DNA of 7,357 nt from Chloroflexota bacterium (GTDB taxonomy: Bacteria; Chloroflexota; Limnocylindria; QHBO01), in the NCBI GenBank assembly GCA_024636135.1, contig JAGXHP010000138.1, positions 1 through 7,357 on the forward strand, read 5' to 3'. The translations under genes and the position numbers were made by a program. The notes beneath the pieces are model-generated. The model saw only the letters and a list, made by a program, of their open reading frames with translations, was not told the DNA's origin and did no database searches. This document shows, piece by piece, positions 1 through 6,095 of the stretch (within the stretch, counting starts at the first letter, position 1; each line of letters opens with the position of its first letter).

Positions 1-1864
1 CGCTCAGGACGTGCCCGAGGTCGTAGAGCCCGGTCGCCAGCTCTGCATCATCGCCGAGCTCGCGGCGCAGGCGCACTGATGCTTCGTAGAGGTCGAGGCA
101 TGCAGGGCCGTCGTTCTGCCAGTACGCCAGGCTGCCTGCCGCCGACAGCGCTCGCGCGCGGACCAGCGGATCGACGTCTCCGGACAGCGACAGGAGCTCG
201 GCCATGACCGCCCGTCCCTCGCCGATGTGGGCCCGGATCTGCCAGAACCGCCAGAGCGCAGCACCGAGTCGCATGCCGATCTCGCCTTCACCGGTGTCGA
301 TCGTCCAGCGCAGCGCCGTCCGGAGGTTGTCCATCTCGCGTTCCAGGCGATCCAGCCACGCCGCGCCCTGCTGCCCCGTCAGCAGCGGAGCTGCAGCCTC
401 CGTCAGATCAAGGAACGCACGCGCGTGCGCCAGCCCGGCGGAGTGGTCCTCCGCGGCCTGCGCGAGGTGCCGCCCCGCATAATCCCGGATCGTCATCAGC
501 ATCTCGAAGCGCGGTACGTCGGGCGCTTCCCCTTGTCGACGGATCAGGCTCTTGTCGAGCAGCGATGTGGTCAGCTCGAGAGCATTCGAATCCAGATCGC
601 TGGATGCACCGGTCACCGTCTCCGCCGCCTCCAGGGTCCACCCACCCCGGAACACCGACAGGCGACGGAGGAAGGCCTGTTCGGCGGGGGAGAGCAGCTC
701 GTGGCTCCAGGTCATCGCCGCCTCCAGCGACCGATGCCGTTCCGGGACGTCGCGCGCCTTCGCGGACAGCAGCTCCATGCTCTGCTCCAGCCGCCCGAGG
801 ATCGCGCGGGCCGGCAGTGCCTTGGTGCGCGCCGCCGCCAGCTCAAGCGCCAGGGGCAAGCCGTCCAGGCGCTGGCAGATGCGCGCCACATCGGCCAGCA
901 CGGGTGGATCCGGCTCGTACGACGCGTCAATGGCGCGAGCCCGCTCGATGAACAGCTGCACGGCCTCCGCGGACCGCACCGCGGGGTCATCGGGATTCTC
1001 GGGCACGGGGAGCGGAGGGACCGGCACTTCATGCTCCCCGGATAGATGCAGCGGCTCGCGGCTCGTCGCCAGGACTCGCAGCTCGGGCGTCCCCTCCAGC
1101 CACTCCGCGATGATGTCACTGGCGTTGAGGAGATGCTCGAAGTTGTCAACGACGAGGAGCAACCGGCGTCCCTTGAAGTGCTGTCGCACGACCTCGGCCA
1201 TGGGGGTACCCGCCTGCTCGGCGAGGCCCAGCGTGCGTGCGACCGCGTGAGCGATCAGCGTTCCATCCTGCAGCGGCGCCAGCCGGACGAACCACGCGCC
1301 GTCCGGAAACGAGCCCAGCGACCTCCTACCGACCTCGATCGCCAGGCGTGTCTTTCCACTGCCGGGCGGACCCGTCAGCGTCACCAATCGCTGCACCTTG
1401 AGCAGCTCGTGCAGCTGCCGGAGGAGCTCCGCCCGACCGATCAGCCGGCTCGTGGGCAGCGGCAGCTCGTGCGGGATCAGCTCCGTCGCGGGGCGCAGGG
1501 CGAAGACGGTCATCGCTCCGGGATCCGCGTCGAGCAGCTCGGCGCGGAGCGCCATGCCATCGGGGACGCGGCCGCCCAGCGCCTCCGTCGCCGCCGGTGT
1601 GAGGAGGATGGCACCGGCGGTGGTGCGCGCGGCGAGCGCATCGGCCTCGGCTGCCGCGGGGCCCGCCGCTCCGCACGCGATGCCGATGGCGAGCGGCGAG
1701 GAGCCGGCCTCAGCTGCGCCGCTGGTCAGCAGCAGGGCGGCGGACACCGCCTCGTGGGCATCGTCGAACAGCGCGGTACGAACGCGCGCTCCGTGGCGTG
1801 CTGACGCAGGGTCGGATGGCGCCGCCCAGGCAGCGAGGGCGATGACTGGGCCAGGTACTGGCAT
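1..1864 (-). CDS. Cyclase-remnant / NB-ARC-type ATPase / TPR signalling protein (COG3903-like), 3' end cut by window
   Basis: This is a STAND-type signalling ATPase and probable transcriptional regulator, of which 621 N-terminal residues are visible. Residues about 1-125 align by eye with the second half of a class III adenylyl cyclase domain (LFDDAHEAVSAAL, then AGAILLTPAATEAL, then VFAL). A linker of the usual form (PLPTSRLIGR, to residue 144) leads to a P-loop GPPGSGKT (165-172, Lys171), Walker B LLLVVDN with Asp240, the ATSREPL sensor motif (266-272), and GLPLALELAAAR (335-346). LLDKSLI (435-441) and EREMDNLRTALRW (508-520) precede a TPR-like stretch from about 568. The ATG at 1864 follows GGAG with 9-nt spacing, and a stop codon lies two codons upstream. 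The cyclase part lacks both metal-binding Asp segments, so cyclase activity is unlikely. The C-terminal end, which may carry more TPRs or a LuxR-type HTH, is outside the window. The gene is transcribed divergently from the exported-protein gene. Confidence 0.88.
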   Translation of the reverse strand, partial: MPVPGPVIALAAWAAPSDPASARHGARVRTALFDDAHEAVSAALLLTSGAAEAGSSPLAIGIACGAAGPAAAEADALAARTTAGAILLTPAATEALGGRVPDGMALRAELLDADPGAMTVFALRPATELIPHELPLPTSRLIGRAELLRQLHELLKVQRLVTLTGPPGSGKTRLAIEVGRRSLGSFPDGAWFVRLAPLQDGTLIAHAVARTLGLAEQAGTPMAEVVRQHFKGRRLLLVVDNFEHLLNASDIIAEWLEGTPELRVLATSREPLHLSGEHEVPVPPLPVPENPDDPAVRSAEAVQLFIERARAIDASYEPDPPVLADVARICQRLDGLPLALELAAARTKALPARAILGRLEQSMELLSAKARDVPERHRSLEAAMTWSHELLSPAEQAFLRRLSVFRGGWTLEAAETVTGASSDLDSNALELTTSLLDKSLIRRQGEAPDVPRFEMLMTIRDYAGRHLAQAAEDHSAGLAHARAFLDLTEAAAPLLTGQQGAAWLDRLEREMDNLRTALRWTIDTGEGEIGMRLGAALWRFWQIRAHIGEGRAVMAELLSLSGDVDPLVRARALSAAGSLAYWQNDGPACLDLYEASVRLRRELGDDAELATGLYDLGHVLS

Positions 1865-1873
1865 TGGTTCTCA

Positions 1874-1885
1874 CTCCACCCCCTT
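1874..1885 (-). promoter_or_regulatory. Ribosome binding site of the ATPase gene
   Basis: On the minus strand AAGGGGGTGGAG lies upstream of the ATG at 1864. The GGAG part is 9 nt from the start. Together with the in-frame stop just upstream this fixes the start codon. Confidence 0.6.
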
Positions 1886-1966
1886 CAGAGATTGTGCGCC
1901 CGCCGACCACCAACGTCGAGGGTCACGTTTCGCCGACCTGCCGTCACTGCGGCGCCCACTACGGCC

Positions 1967-1998
1967 CGGAGGCCGGATCGGTTCCGCAGTGGCCTCCG
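1967..1998. repeat. 8-bp inverted repeat in divergent intergenic region
   Basis: CGGAGGCC (1967-1974) and GGCCTCCG (1991-1998) are exact inverted copies separated by 16 nt, roughly midway between the divergent ATPase and exported-protein genes. This could be an operator or a leader hairpin. In DNA this GC-rich an 8-bp match can occur by chance. No convincing -35/-10 pair is visible in the 202-bp gap for either gene. Confidence 0.25.
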
Positions 1999-2055
1999 CG
2001 CATCCTGCCTCGCGGGTACCCGGACACCACGAAGTGCGACAACGAATGGAATGTG

Positions 2056-2061
2056 AAGGAG
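2056..2061 (+). promoter_or_regulatory. Ribosome binding site that sets the GTG start of the exported-protein gene
   Basis: AAGGAG is followed by a 5-nt spacer and GTG at 2067. An in-frame ATG at 2046 has no Shine-Dalgarno motif and would put seven residues ahead of the basic n-region of the signal peptide, so the GTG is preferred. Confidence 0.7.
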
Positions 2062-2066
2062 CAACC

Positions 2067-2696
2067 GTGCGCAAGCGAACTCTTGCCAGCCTCATCGCGA
2101 CGGCGGCCCTGGTCCTGTCGACCAGTGTTGCGTCGGCAGCCCGCCCTGCCGAGACGGCAGTCGTCTTCGGACAGGGCCTTGCCGGCCCGACCGTTGCATC
2201 CGGCGTCGGCGCGATCATGCGAACGCCCAACGGCGTGTCCGCCAAGCTCGTGATGCCGACGCCCGTGCCGGGGAGCTATGCCTACCCGACGGGTGCGACC
2301 GGCAGTGGTGTGGCCGGCCATCCCGAGGTCTACAGCCTCTGGGTCTTCATCTTCTACAACCCCGAGGAATGCGCTGCCGCGCTGTGCGGGCCGGGCGACC
2401 TCATCAACGATCCGGACGTCATCGCCGGTGCTCACAACGCCGGCGGTCACGTGGTCGGTGGACCGAACCTGACGCTCGCCGGGTCCGTCAACCATCGCAG
2501 CGTGACGTTCGGCGGACCGAACGCCGAGACGCTCGGCCAGGCACTGAGCATGGGCTACGACCTGGCCGATGCGGAGATCCACCTCGCGGTGGCTCCGCAC
2601 GGAGCGCTCGATCCCGACCTGCTGCCGGAGTCGATTTCGACGCCCGTTGGGAATCCCGGCTTCTGGTGGCTCTCGATCTTCATGCCCGTGTCGTGA
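2067..2696 (+). CDS. Sec-exported protein of unknown function with a conserved Cys pair
   Basis: The product is 209 residues and is exported. A basic start (VRKR), a hydrophobic core and a VASA/A cleavage site near residue 24 form a clear Sec signal peptide. The mature part is rich in Gly, Pro and short beta-like segments, with no further membrane helix. Recognisable features are WVFIFYNPEEC followed by CG (Cys102 and Cys107, a likely disulphide), DLINDPDV (111-118), GGHVVGG (126-132) and AEIHLAVAPHG (169-179). I recall the NPE-Cys/CG/GHVVG/AEIHL pattern from uncharacterised exported proteins of high-GC bacteria. It is somewhat reminiscent of CHRD-type beta-sandwich domains, but I cannot assign a domain or an activity. 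The gene lies 68 bp upstream of the haloperoxidase in the same orientation, separated by a strong hairpin. Co-expression is plausible, and a role as a cell-surface partner or substrate is only a guess. Confidence 0.8.
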   Translation: MRKRTLASLIATAALVLSTSVASAARPAETAVVFGQGLAGPTVASGVGAIMRTPNGVSAKLVMPTPVPGSYAYPTGATGSGVAGHPEVYSLWVFIFYNPEECAAALCGPGDLINDPDVIAGAHNAGGHVVGGPNLTLAGSVNHRSVTFGGPNAETLGQALSMGYDLADAEIHLAVAPHGALDPDLLPESISTPVGNPGFWWLSIFMPVS

Positions 2697-2718
2697 GACC
2701 GGGACCGCGGAACTGTGA

Positions 2719-2747
2719 AATGGGCGGGCCGCAGCGGCCCGCCCATT
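2719..2747 (+). terminator. Perfect 14-bp inverted repeat (hairpin) between exported-protein and haloperoxidase genes
   Basis: AATGGGCGGGCCGC (2719-2732) and its exact reverse complement (2734-2747) flank a single A, so the RNA would form a very stable GC-rich hairpin with a short loop. It starts 23 nt after the upstream stop codon and ends 5 nt before the GGAGG ribosome binding site of the next gene. No U-tract follows, so it is not a textbook intrinsic terminator. It could be a partial terminator, a 3'-end mRNA stabiliser that makes the two genes differ in expression, or a protein-binding site. Confidence 0.55.
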
Positions 2748-2752
2748 CACTC

Positions 2753-2757
2753 GGAGG
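2753..2757 (+). promoter_or_regulatory. Ribosome binding site of the haloperoxidase gene
   Basis: GGAGG sits 7 nt before the ATG at 2765, close behind the intergenic hairpin. This selects the ATG immediately upstream of the twin-arginine signal, although the same frame stays open far upstream through the exported-protein gene. Confidence 0.75.
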
Positions 2758-2764
2758 ACTCGAC

Positions 2765-4123
2765 ATGAATTCCAAGTGGGAGCGACCCATCTCTCGGCGG
2801 CAGGTCCTGTCGCATGCGGTCGTCGGCGCCGCCATGATCACGCCGTTGCGCTTGATCGCCGGCCCCGGCGTGACATCCGCGTCGGCGCGACCCGTTACGG
2901 CGGCCGCCTTCGACGCGCATGTTCCAGCTGCCTGGTTCGATATGGTCGGGGAGCTGATCCGAAGAACGCCCGGGTTCAGCCCGCCGGTCGCATCGCGGGC
3001 CATCGGCTGCATGGGCATCGGCCTCTACGAGGCGATCGTGCCCGGCATCCCCGATCACGTGAGCCTGGCGGGCGTTGTCCACGGACTGCCGGCCATGCCA
3101 TCGGCGGGCCGAAATGCTGCCTATCACTGGCCGTCGGTTGCCAATGCGGCCCTGGCCGCCATGGCGCGCAGCCTGTTCCCGACCGCTCCGGACGACGTGC
3201 AACACGACATCGACGCGCTTGAGACGCGCCTCTCGGGAGGTGCCCCTCGCGGCACGAGCTCACGCTCCGTCCAGCGCGGACGGGCGATCGCATCAGCCAT
3301 CCACGCCTGGGCGCGTGGGGATGGCGGGCACGAAGGCTACCTGCGCAACTTCCCCGGCGACTACGGACCGCCTGTGGGTCCCGGACTCTGGGTGCCGACC
3401 CCGCCGGGCTACCTGTCGGCGCTCCAGCCCACCTGGGGAGGTAATCGGTGCATGGTCCTGGGTTCGGCGCGGGAGTGCGACCCCGGCCCGCCGCCCGAGT
3501 TCTCGGCCGATGCGGGCTCCGCATTCTTCCGAGAGGCCGTGGAGGTTTACGAAGCGGTCAACCGGTTGACCCCCGAGCAGCGCGACATCGCCCTGTTCTG
3601 GTCGGACGACCCCGGGCTGACGGCGACGCCACCGGGCCATTCCATCTCGATTCTTACCCAGCTCATCCGAGTCCAGGATCGGTCGTTGGCGTTCGCGGCC
3701 GAGGCATATGCGCGTCTCGGCGCGGCCGTGTGTGACGCCTTCATCGCGTGCTGGTACGTCAAGTACCGAGAGAACCTCGTCCGTCCGATCACGTATGTCC
3801 GGCGTCACATCGACGCGGCGTGGGGTGATCCTCTCCCGCTCGCCACGCCCCCGTTCCCCGAGTACACGTCAGGACACTCCGTTCAGTCGGGCGCCGCGGC
3901 CGAGGTCCTGACCGCCTTGTTCGGGAACGTGGCCTTCACCGACCATACCCACGATGTCCGTGGCCTGGCTCCGCGTTCGTTTGACTCGCCCGCGGAGTTC
4001 GCGCAGGAAGCGGCGATCTCGCGCCTGTACGGCGGGATCCACTTCCGGTCGGCCATCGAGCGCGGCCTCGAGCAGGGACGTTGCATCGGAGCCTCGGTCA
4101 ATGCTGTTCGATTCATGAAATAG
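2765..4123 (+). CDS. Tat-exported vanadium-dependent haloperoxidase (PAP2 superfamily)
   Basis: The 452-residue enzyme belongs to the vanadate-dependent haloperoxidase/PAP2 family, which uses peroxide to oxidise halides to hypohalous-acid equivalents. The active-site signature is complete: Lys333 and Arg340-Pro341 in KYRENLVRP (K-x6-RP), Ser369-Gly370-His371 in PEYTSGHS, and Arg420 and His426 in SRLYGGIH (SR-x5-H). The vanadate-binding and catalytic residues of the family are therefore all present; Thr368 replaces the commoner Pro of PSGH. Residues 10-15 (SRRQVL) followed by a hydrophobic stretch form a twin-arginine signal, with likely cleavage around residues 38-46 after the ASA/ARP region, which predicts export of the folded protein. 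Cys229 and Cys238 could pair outside the cell. Length is normal for bacterial members and there is no frameshift. It follows an exported-protein gene by 68 bp. Halide preference cannot be read from the sequence, and a phosphatase-like activity is the main alternative. Confidence 0.93.
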   Translation: MNSKWERPISRRQVLSHAVVGAAMITPLRLIAGPGVTSASARPVTAAAFDAHVPAAWFDMVGELIRRTPGFSPPVASRAIGCMGIGLYEAIVPGIPDHVSLAGVVHGLPAMPSAGRNAAYHWPSVANAALAAMARSLFPTAPDDVQHDIDALETRLSGGAPRGTSSRSVQRGRAIASAIHAWARGDGGHEGYLRNFPGDYGPPVGPGLWVPTPPGYLSALQPTWGGNRCMVLGSARECDPGPPPEFSADAGSAFFREAVEVYEAVNRLTPEQRDIALFWSDDPGLTATPPGHSISILTQLIRVQDRSLAFAAEAYARLGAAVCDAFIACWYVKYRENLVRPITYVRRHIDAAWGDPLPLATPPFPEYTSGHSVQSGAAAEVLTALFGNVAFTDHTHDVRGLAPRSFDSPAEFAQEAAISRLYGGIHFRSAIERGLEQGRCIGASVNAVRFMK

Positions 4124-4468
4124 GCAGAGCGCATCGCCCGGCCCTCGCGAGCGCCGCCGGTTCCGGGTGGCATCGGCTGCCGGCCCCTCGGTTGCGGTCG
4201 GGCTGCTCCGCCGACGAATCGCGGCGCTGAGCCCGAACAGCTGCGGGTCGGCCAGCAGGGCGGCCGCGGCTCGCGTGCCGAGGGTCACGAGTGCGGCAGC
4301 CAGCGCGGCTCGCGCCGTTGCGCCGATTCCGACCTCCGGCTCCCCGCCGAAATCGGCGACGGCCAGCCAACGGCCGTCGAGCTGCCGCAGGCGGATCTCG
4401 ACGTCGATGCCGAGCTCAGCCGACGCGAGGCGAGCGTTGACACTGACGAGGCGTGGCTGCGTATCCAT
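3869..4468 (-). CDS. Hypothetical protein with alpha/beta N-terminal domain and long antisense tail
   Basis: I do not recognise this 199-residue reading frame. Residues 1-85 look like a real small domain: beta-like segments (DVEIRLRQLDGRWLAVADF), then VGIGATARAALAAALVTLG, an alpha-helix entered through a G-x-G-x-T turn as in HicB-like or small dsRBD-like folds. That comparison is structural guesswork. Third codon positions there are mostly G/C. After about residue 88 the sequence becomes Arg/Ser/Pro-rich and low in complexity, and residues 116-199 are antisense to the 3' end of the haloperoxidase gene. The ATG is preceded by GGAGG only 1 nt away, closer than normal, while an in-frame stop upstream rules out an earlier ATG. 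The gene either has a genuinely overlapping convergent end or has lost its original stop near 4200. It lies 59 bp downstream of the DUF6326 gene in the same orientation and may share its transcript. Confidence 0.5.
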   Translation of the reverse strand: MDTQPRLVSVNARLASAELGIDVEIRLRQLDGRWLAVADFGGEPEVGIGATARAALAAALVTLGTRAAAALLADPQLFGLSAAIRRRSSPTATEGPAADATRNRRRSRGPGDALCLFHESNSIDRGSDATSLLEAALDGRPEVDPAVQARDRRFLRELRGRVKRTRSQATDIVGMVGEGHVPEQGGQDLGRGARLNGVS

Positions 4469-4527
4469 GCCTCCAGCCTGGCGACGGGTTGTGACAGCTC
4501 ATGCGTCGCGGCATGCGACGTCGTTGA

Positions 4528-4959
4528 TCAGCCAGCGGGCGCGGTTGCGGCTCGCGGGCTGACGACGCGATCCGCGCGCCACGTCCACGCATAGCGCGCG
4601 ATGAGCAGCATGGCCACGATCTCCACGAAGACGAAGAAGACGTAGTGCAGCGATGGGGAGCCGCCGAAGATCACGAACGCCGCCGTGGTTGCGACGGCAC
4701 CGAGGTTGGCGAGGCGAGCCGCGCGCAACGGCAACACTCGCGACAGGAAGATCATGACGATCGGAATCTCGAGCATCACGGCGGCGACCAGGAGGAATTC
4801 GGATGTGATCTGGATCTCGCCGGCCATGCCGGTCATCACCTCGGCCAGGAACCCGGGCTGGATGAAGGACAAGATGTCGGCGGCAAGAATGTTGAACATC
4901 ACGACGACCCAGAGGGTCGAGATTCGTGCTCGCCGATCGGTCTCGTTGACAGGTTGCAT
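4528..4959 (-). CDS. DUF6326 family four-helix membrane protein
   Basis: This is a 143-residue integral membrane protein with four predicted helices at about 14-33, 52-73, 84-100 and 104-123, a short polar N-terminus and a basic C-terminal tail. The pattern STLWVVVMFNILAADILSF, PGFLAEVMTG, ITSEFLLVAAVMLEIPI, FLSRVLPLRAARLANL and YAWTW matches what I know of DUF6326 proteins, whose function is unknown. The start is secure: AAGGAGGT ends 3 nt before the ATG. The gene diverges from a TetR regulator, and the shared 103-bp region holds two copies of an 11-base motif around its promoter, so it is very probably repressed by that TetR. A role in transport or in response to a small lipophilic molecule is suggested only by this arrangement. 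Confidence 0.88.
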   Translation of the reverse strand: MQPVNETDRRARISTLWVVVMFNILAADILSFIQPGFLAEVMTGMAGEIQITSEFLLVAAVMLEIPIVMIFLSRVLPLRAARLANLGAVATTAAFVIFGGSPSLHYVFFVFVEIVAMLLIARYAWTWRADRVVSPRAATAPAG

Positions 4960-4962
4960 CGG

Positions 4963-4970
4963 ACCTCCTT
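4963..4970 (-). promoter_or_regulatory. Strong ribosome binding site of the DUF6326 gene
   Basis: On the minus strand AAGGAGGT is a near-perfect anti-16S match ending 3 nt before the ATG at 4959. This suggests efficient translation once the TetR repressor is released. Confidence 0.8.
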
Positions 4971-4978
4971 GCGGTTGC

Positions 4979-4984
4979 TATACT
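4979..4984 (+). promoter_or_regulatory. Possible -10 element for the TetR gene
   Basis: TATACT matches the -10 consensus at five of six positions and overlaps the left operator copy by two bases. The best upstream hexamer, TTGCAT at 4954-4959, is weak and 19 bp away. Overlap with the operator would allow autorepression, but the promoter call is tentative. Confidence 0.3.
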
Positions 4985-4993
4985 TACGGTGTA
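4983..4993 (+). promoter_or_regulatory. TetR operator candidate, left copy
   Basis: CTTACGGTGTA is the exact reverse complement of the copy at 5020-5030. With the next base it contains a perfect short dyad, TTAC-GGT-GTAA. It lies about 10-20 nt downstream of the inferred DUF6326 transcription start and beside the possible -10 of the TetR gene, so binding here could block both directions. Confidence 0.65.
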
Positions 4994-5009
4994 AATACGG
5001 TCTGTCCAG

Positions 5010-5038
5010 AATGTAGACATACACCGTAAGCCTGTCAA
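5010..5038 (-). promoter_or_regulatory. Sigma-70-type promoter of the DUF6326 gene
   Basis: On the minus strand a perfect TTGACA (5038-5033) is followed, after exactly 17 bp, by TACATT (5015-5010), which matches the -10 consensus at four positions. Transcription would start near 5003, giving a leader of about 43 nt that carries the strong ribosome binding site. The right operator copy sits in the spacer, where a bound repressor would exclude RNA polymerase. Confidence 0.6.
5020..5030 (-). promoter_or_regulatory. TetR operator candidate, right copy
   Basis: TACACCGTAAG is the inverted copy of the left operator, with centres 37 bp apart (about 3.5 helical turns). It lies between the -35 and -10 elements of the DUF6326 promoter. 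Its internal dyad is TAC-N3-GTA, one base pair shorter on each side than the left copy, so it may bind more weakly. Confidence 0.65.
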
Positions 5039-5062
5039 GCCCACGTGAGCAGGGAGAGGGAG

Positions 5063-5752
5063 ATGGCGAGGGGAGCCGAGAGGCACAACGCCCGGCCGCG
5101 GGCTCCGTTGACGCGGGAGCGTGTCCTGCGAGCGGCGATCGACCTCGCGGATCGGGAGGGGCTCGAGGCGCTCTCGATGCGCAGGCTCGGGCAGCAGCTC
5201 AGCGTCGAGGCGATGTCGCTCTACAACCACGTGGCGAACAAGGCCGACCTGCTGCTCGGCATCGCCGATCTCGCCGGCAGCGAGATCTACCTGCCGTCAA
5301 CCGTTGACGACTGGCGGGCCGAGATGCGACGGCGGGCGATCTCCGCCCGCGACGTGTTTTCGCACCATCCGTGGGTCTCCGGCCTGCTGGAGGCGCAGAC
5401 CGACCCGCCGATTCCGGCGACGCTGCGACAGCACAACGCCGTCATCGGCTGCCTGCGCGCGGGAGGCTTCTCGATGGCGGCCACCGCCCACGCGTTCTCG
5501 CTGCTGGACTGCTACATCTACGGCTGGGCGAGCCAGGAGGCGACCCTGCCGTTCGAGACCGATGACGAGGTCGGGGAGCTGGCCGCCGCCAGCCTTGCGC
5601 AGCTCCCACGCGACGAGTACCCGCACATCGCCGAGATGATCACCGAGCACACCATGAAGCCCGGCTATTCCTACGCCGATGAATTCGAGTTCGGGCTGGA
5701 CCTGATTCTCGACGGACTCGACAACTTGCGGGACGGTGCGTCTGCCTCTTGA
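5063..5752 (+). CDS. TetR/AcrR family repressor with TetR_C-type ligand domain
   Basis: This 229-residue DNA-binding repressor has an N-terminal helix-turn-helix domain: LTRERVLRAAIDLAD (16-30), then GLEALSMRRLGQQL, then the recognition helix in VEAMSLYNHVANKADLL (48-64). The rest (about 80-220) is an all-helical dimerisation and ligand-binding domain of the Tet-repressor C-terminal type, with DVFSHHPWVSGLLE, AFSLLDCYIYGWASQEA and, at the end, YADEFEFGLDLILDGL. The ATG at 5063 has AGGGAG 6 nt upstream. An in-frame GTG at 5045 has no such motif and is less likely. It is divergent from the DUF6326 gene, and the paired motifs between them suggest it represses both that gene and itself. The inducer is unknown. 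Confidence 0.92.
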   Translation: MARGAERHNARPRAPLTRERVLRAAIDLADREGLEALSMRRLGQQLSVEAMSLYNHVANKADLLLGIADLAGSEIYLPSTVDDWRAEMRRRAISARDVFSHHPWVSGLLEAQTDPPIPATLRQHNAVIGCLRAGGFSMAATAHAFSLLDCYIYGWASQEATLPFETDDEVGELAAASLAQLPRDEYPHIAEMITEHTMKPGYSYADEFEFGLDLILDGLDNLRDGASAS

Positions 5753-5869
5753 CGGGGTCTCCCGGGGATTCGCGTCGTACGCTCCCGAGTTCGCGCTTCC
5801 GTGGGCAGTTGAGCTTCGGCGCGCCGCGGCAGATCGCAACCGGAACGCGGTGATCAGCCTTGGGCGAGT

Positions 5870-5888
5870 CGGCGGCGAGCGCCGTTTT
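5870..5888 (+). terminator. Weak candidate terminator of the TetR gene
   Basis: CGGCG (5870-5874) pairs with CGCCG (5880-5884) across a 5-nt loop and is followed directly by TTTT. The stem is short and lies 118 nt after the stop codon, so this is only the best candidate visible. Confidence 0.25.
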
Positions 5889-6083
5889 GCGGACGACGCG
5901 TTTTGGACAACTGCACCCCTGATTGCCGTTAGCCGGCTGGCCGCGCCATTCGCCTCCGATTTCACGCTCAGAGGCATCGGCGGATCGGCTCCGTGTCCCG
6001 CTTATGCAAACCACCGGGGCGCTAGTCAACGCGACGGCGTTTGACCCATCGGCTTTTCGGGTATCGAGGCTGATCGACACTCG

Positions 6084-6095
6084 GTTGGTACCAAC
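6084..6095. repeat. Perfect 12-bp palindrome beside the NTF2-like gene stop
   Basis: GTTGGTACCAAC reads the same on both strands and abuts the stop codon of the NTF2-like gene at 6096-6098. It has no loop, so it is a poor RNA terminator; it looks more like a dimeric protein-binding site or a chance palindrome. Confidence 0.4.

Larger units (their letters stand above)
5753..6095. other. Intergenic region without a recognisable gene
   Basis: This 343-bp gap separates the convergent TetR and NTF2-like genes. Open frames on both strands are short, Arg-rich and unlike any family I know, and they lack good ribosome binding sites. The region contains a small hairpin followed by four T residues (5870-5888), and a 12-bp palindrome at its right end. 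I see no tRNA, repeat array or promoter in it. Confidence 0.6.

Noticed and set aside
227..1804. Long plus-strand open frames (for example 227-1045 and 1046-1804)
   Set aside because: These are shadows of the minus-strand ATPase gene, whose P-loop, Walker B and downstream motifs are unmistakable. The plus frames are Arg/Gln-rich and match no family.
1398..2066. Long upstream extension of the exported-protein frame
   Set aside because: It is antisense to the well-supported ATPase gene and Ala/Ser/Arg-rich. A GTG with AAGGAG directly before a signal peptide gives a much better start.
1864..2253. Plus-strand frame containing CRHCGAHYG, which resembles half of a zinc ribbon
   Set aside because: There is no matching second Cys pair at a sensible spacing, no ribosome binding site before the TTG start, and the frame runs through the signal-peptide region of the exported-protein gene. 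It is best explained as chance.
2369..2764. Upstream extension of the haloperoxidase frame
   Set aside because: It overlaps the exported-protein gene in another frame and is Arg-rich. The ATG at 2765 has GGAGG at correct spacing and places the twin-arginine motif at the N-terminus.
5045..5062. Earlier GTG start for the TetR gene
   Set aside because: There is no Shine-Dalgarno motif before 5045, whereas the ATG at 5063 has AGGGAG at 6-nt spacing.
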